From positions 1-64,000 of the forward strand of contig JAGNKE010000010.1 in NCBI GenBank assembly GCA_018000295.1: a stretch of DNA of 64,000 nucleotides, written 5' to 3'. Made by a program: the position numbers and the translations under genes. This document shows positions 61,356 to 64,000 of this stretch, one piece after another. Every line of letters starts with the position of its first letter. Positions within the stretch are counted from its first letter, which is position 1. The notes below the pieces were generated by a model. It ran no database searches. It was not told the DNA's origin and worked only from the letters and a program-made list of their open reading frames with translations. This stretch comes from Alphaproteobacteria bacterium. GTDB taxonomy: Bacteria; Pseudomonadota; Alphaproteobacteria; Micavibrionales; Micavibrionaceae.

Positions 61356-62120
61356 ATGGCCGATAGACCTGTGAGATGTTTGGTGACTTTGCCTGGTGTG
61401 CCGGGTGGAGTAAGGGTTCCCGTCTGGGTTTCCAGAGAAGAGTGCTTCGCCCTCCGCGAGGGGCAGAGGGTCGGTGGAAATATCCGAAGAGAACAGCAGC
61501 GTCAGGACCGGCAGGATCAAACAAACCAGACAAGAGAAGACGTACGCCGAAGAAACGAGGAAATAAGAGAACAGCGTGAAATTGAAGGCGCTGCCAAAAG
61601 ACGGGCAGGAACCCCTGAAGGAGCTCTCGATAGAATCGAAAGAAATCTCGATGCGGTTCTCCCGGTTCATATTCGTGTTCAGGGCGATAAGCCTTCGGAA
61701 CTTGTAGACTTCATGCAGAAAAGTCTGGCCGCCATGAACTATTCGAGCGCAAGCGGCGCAGCCCCGAACGGGATCGCAGACCCTGATTTCCTTCGTGATC
61801 TCAATGGCTTTATTATGGTCAAACAAAAAGAACCCAATTTTCAGGATCTCTCGACTATAAGTGATATCAGCCAATTATCAGGCCGCCATGTGCAGGCCAT
61901 AGTTGATTCGCTCAGGGATCAGGGAATTATGACGGGAAAGACGCCGACCTTTCTTAAGGAACTGGCGCAAGGGCTCCGGGAAATAGATAACACCGATTTG
62001 CGGAATGACGCCAACAAGCTCGACCCCGGCGGTGCCCGCATGAGAACGGGCGCATTGCTGGAGACGGACAACCCGATTGTCGTGGCCTCTGCCCCGTCAT
62101 CCGGCACAGTGAAAATGTAA
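61356..62120 (+). CDS. Hypothetical protein (254 aa)
   Basis: The product starts with RCLVTLPGVPGGVRVPVWVSREECFALREGQRV, then a strongly charged Gln/Arg/Glu-rich coiled region (about 40-85), then a helical part. No signal peptide or domain is recognised. AAGGGG lies upstream of the ATG. It is 125 bases after asd on the same strand and is followed, in the same frame, by a membrane protein with no clear start codon. Confidence 0.6.
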   Translation: MADRPVRCLVTLPGVPGGVRVPVWVSREECFALREGQRVGGNIRREQQRQDRQDQTNQTREDVRRRNEEIREQREIEGAAKRRAGTPEGALDRIERNLDAVLPVHIRVQGDKPSELVDFMQKSLAAMNYSSASGAAPNGIADPDFLRDLNGFIMVKQKEPNFQDLSTISDISQLSGRHVQAIVDSLRDQGIMTGKTPTFLKELAQGLREIDNTDLRNDANKLDPGGARMRTGALLETDNPIVVASAPSSGTVKM

Positions 62121-62186
62121 CGGATCACGAACCTGTATTTACTCGCGTTTTGTCTCTGTTCTTACGCCCCGTTACTGCTGACGGCC

Positions 62187-62630
62187 GTGCTGTATCTCCG
62201 CTCTCGGCGCAAGCGTTTCGCCGCGCAGTATTTCAAGGATGCGCTTAAGCGTGGCGCCTCCTTCATCCCCTTCGCCGCTTTTATTTTTGTTCTTCCTCTG
62301 CCGCTGCTGCTCACCTTTGACGCCGGACAGGTTTTCGGAGTGGAGGGGGGCGTTCAGCTAGAAGGACAAGAGCGTATGCTGGCGTTTTGGGCCGCGGAAT
62401 ATCCCCTGACGCTGATTGTCTACCACACGCTGTCTGCGCGGATGCAGAAGGACGGCTTTTACGACTCACCGCGCACATCAGTCCTGAAAGGAATGGCCCT
62501 CGACCTGCTCAAGCACACTGTCCTTCTGGTTCTAATCGTGTCCGCCCTTCTGGCCGCAGACCAGAAACCAAACACTGAAAGTCTGATGGGGCTGAAAAAC
62601 GCTCTGGAGCGGATGATTCCCGCATCCTAG
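62187..62630 (+). CDS. Hypothetical membrane protein (147 aa from GTG)
   Basis: The protein has membrane segments (GASFIPFAAFIFVLPLPLLLTF, TVLLVLIVSALLAA) and a polar loop with GVQLEGQERMLAFWAAEYPLTLIVYHTLS. GTG at 62187 is the first standard start, but the in-frame codons immediately upstream (62133-62186) read LYLLAFCLCSYAPLLLTAV, an apparent first membrane helix without a start codon. The true N-terminus may therefore lie in a non-standard start or readthrough of the stop at 62118-62120. Family unknown. Confidence 0.5.
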   Translation: MLYLRSRRKRFAAQYFKDALKRGASFIPFAAFIFVLPLPLLLTFDAGQVFGVEGGVQLEGQERMLAFWAAEYPLTLIVYHTLSARMQKDGFYDSPRTSVLKGMALDLLKHTVLLVLIVSALLAADQKPNTESLMGLKNALERMIPAS

Positions 62631-63145
62631 TCGCGCAACAGGTCAATCCCGAGCCTCAGCAGGATCTCATCCAGCCACTGCATCCACGGAATGAAATGCT
62701 CGCCCTTTTTCGGGCGGTTATGGTCGATGACGATATCATGCTGCGCCATTTTGGTTTCGACCACCCGCTGAACCTCGGCGCGGATCGCGCCCATATCGAG
62801 CCCGTCGGTCGCCAGCGCATGAAGCTTGTCCAGCATCTCCTGCTCGGAGGGGTGCAAAATCCCGTCCTTGAAAGCCATCAGCCGCGCAAAATACAAAACC
62901 TGGCTGCGGTAATTCGGATCGTTGATATGCCGGAACAGATCGCCGACATCCTGAGCATGAACAAGGTCGCGTTCAAGCGTGGTGCGCTGTTCGTTCGTAA
63001 GGGACATCCGGTTCGCCAGTGCGGAAACATAGGCCCGCTCCTCGTCCGTGACCACGCCGTCCGCATGGGCCATGGCGACAAGGCACCGCAGCATCGTGAA
63101 TTTGCTGGCGCTTACCTGCGCCGGTTGGAATTTTGCCTGAGCCAT
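62627..63145 (-). CDS. TerB-like (tellurite resistance TerB-fold) protein
   Basis: From the ATG at 63145 (AAGGAGG nine bases upstream) it is 172 aa; an upstream ATG is less likely. The pattern MAHADGVVTDEERAYVSALAN, LARLMAFKDGILHPSEQEML is that of the TerB/DjlA-type helical domain with its acidic metal-binding-like residues (Asp-Gly-x-x-x-x-x-Glu). Role is unknown; TerB-like domains sit in stress and co-chaperone proteins. It is convergent with the membrane gene upstream, overlapping by four bases. Confidence 0.72.
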   Translation of the reverse strand: MAQAKFQPAQVSASKFTMLRCLVAMAHADGVVTDEERAYVSALANRMSLTNEQRTTLERDLVHAQDVGDLFRHINDPNYRSQVLYFARLMAFKDGILHPSEQEMLDKLHALATDGLDMGAIRAEVQRVVETKMAQHDIVIDHNRPKKGEHFIPWMQWLDEILLRLGIDLLRD

Positions 63146-63336
63146 AAGAGAAATCCTCCTTGTATGCACAAGTACATAACATTATGCAAAATATGTCAAG
63201 CCTAAAACGACTAGACTGTGTATGCCTTTAAAAACCATTACCATATCCGCATATGCCGGATTGAATTCTGCGCCGTAAACTTTATGATAAGCGGGCAGGC
63301 TGCTCTGCAACGCCATTTAATATTTCAGGCCAAACC

Positions 63337-63735
63337 ATGTCAGAAACCGTCAAAAAAGCCCCGCGCCCCCTCTCGCCGCACTTGCAGGTCTACCGCCTGC
63401 CGCTGACAGCGATCCTGTCGATCACCCACCGCATCACGGGGGTCGGGCTGTCTTTAGGCACCATCCTTGTCGCCGCCTTCCTTCTCGCCGCCGCGAACGG
63501 GGAGCAAAGCTATAATATGGTCATGGGCCTGGCCTCCAGCCCCTTCGGCAAAGTCATCCTGTTCCTCTGGTCCGCCGCGCTTTACTATCATATGTGCAAC
63601 GGCATCCGGCATATGTTCTGGGACACCGGGAAATTTCTGGAAAAAGAAACCGCGATGCGGACGAACTATATCGTTCTGATGTTCGCTTTTATCCTCACCG
63701 CCGCGACGTGGGCCTGCGCCTATCTGACGAATTAA
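63337..63735 (+). CDS. sdhC: Succinate dehydrogenase cytochrome b556 subunit
   Basis: SdhC anchors complex II in the membrane and binds haem b. The 132-aa protein has the signature RPLSPHLQVYRLPLTAILSITHRITGVGLSLG and three membrane segments, with the haem ligand in YYHMCNGIRHMFWDTG. Length is normal. It is followed by sdhD after 12 bases. Confidence 0.95.
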   Translation: MSETVKKAPRPLSPHLQVYRLPLTAILSITHRITGVGLSLGTILVAAFLLAAANGEQSYNMVMGLASSPFGKVILFLWSAALYYHMCNGIRHMFWDTGKFLEKETAMRTNYIVLMFAFILTAATWACAYLTN

Positions 63736-63747
63736 GGGAAAGCAATC

Positions 63748-64000
63748 ATGCCCATGCACACCGAAAAGGACCGCCTGAAATCCCCCCTCGCCAAGGCACG
63801 GGGGCATGGCTCCGCCCATCACGGCGCCGAACACTGGCTGCACCAGAAAATCACGGCGCTGGCCAACGTGCCGCTCATTCTCTGGCTCGTCTGGTCAATC
63901 GTCAAGATGAAGGGCGCAACCTACGCGCAGTTCACCGCTTGGCTGGCCGCGCCGTTGAACGCGGTACTGATGATCCTGCTGATTATCTCGGTTCTGTATC
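63748..64000 (+). CDS. sdhD: Succinate dehydrogenase hydrophobic anchor subunit (partial)
   Basis: The open frame starts at ATG 63748 (or 63754) with AGGGAAA upstream and runs out of the window. It reads DRLKSPLAKARGHGSAHHGAEHWLHQKITALANVPLILWLVWSIV and continues into membrane segments. The KS-PLAKARGLGSAHHG-type start is typical of alphaproteobacterial SdhD, the second membrane anchor of complex II. sdhA and sdhB are expected further on. Confidence 0.93.
   Translation, partial: MPMHTEKDRLKSPLAKARGHGSAHHGAEHWLHQKITALANVPLILWLVWSIVKMKGATYAQFTAWLAAPLNAVLMILLIISVLY

Overview
The window looks like a chromosomal segment of an alphaproteobacterium, GC-rich in the core. The placement rests on marker families and gene order: HdaA, DivK-PleD, a PodJ-like polar organiser, an EipB (DUF1849) envelope protein, an aa3-type cytochrome oxidase subunit IV, ETF-ubiquinone oxidoreductase next to a TPR protein and ispE, and the run pyrB / plsY / dprA / topA / rnr / rpmG / pleD / divK. 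The lineage cannot be fixed from sequence reading alone; a Rhodospirillales- or Micavibrio-like member would fit. No CRISPR array or rRNA was seen.

Positions 1-5827 are an AT-richer mobile region ending in a tRNA-Gln(TTG) gene on the minus strand. It holds an IS1595-type transposase translationally coupled to a P63C-domain passenger gene, an anti-phage dCTP/dCMP deaminase (AvcD/DcdV type), a small WPEWKK-motif protein, and a large serine recombinase whose last 15 bases are the tRNA 3' end. The core resumes at the tRNA.

Positions 6194-19919 carry a PodJ-like coiled-coil/SEL1/peptidoglycan-binding protein, ispE, a TPR protein, ETF-QO, an OmpA-like protein, a family-4 uracil-DNA glycosylase lacking the usual Fe-S cysteines, a lytic transglycosylase, an alpha/beta hydrolase, a long repeat-filled intergenic region and hisN. 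Positions 19981-30441 carry alaS (with an AT-rich internal block that looks like a recombination tract), a three-gene operon headed by a RelA/SpoT-fold protein, ndk, a 7TM hybrid histidine kinase, a small cytochrome oxidase subunit, and purM-purN. Positions 30507-40674 carry a DUF2066 protein, an AI-2E/PerM transporter, hdaA, a SixA-like phosphatase, rnd, aspS, an EF-hand protein and another alpha/beta hydrolase.

Positions 40725-47618 carry three unknown proteins (two of them membrane proteins), a diguanylate cyclase, an EipB homologue, divK-pleD and rpmG. Positions 47693-56255 (minus strand) carry rnr, topA, dprA, a small membrane protein, plsY, a GIY-YIG protein among repeats, and pyrB. The last part has a DHFR-like reductase, a response regulator, a second hybrid kinase with Hpt, asd, unknown proteins, a TerB-like protein and the start of the sdhCD genes.

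A theme is cell-cycle and polarity control: PodJ-like, DivK, PleD, HdaA, two Hpt-bearing hybrid kinases, one stand-alone receiver and a second diguanylate cyclase lie within about 54 kb. Intergenic regions carry at least three dispersed repeat families, which create false N-terminal extensions on some reading frames.
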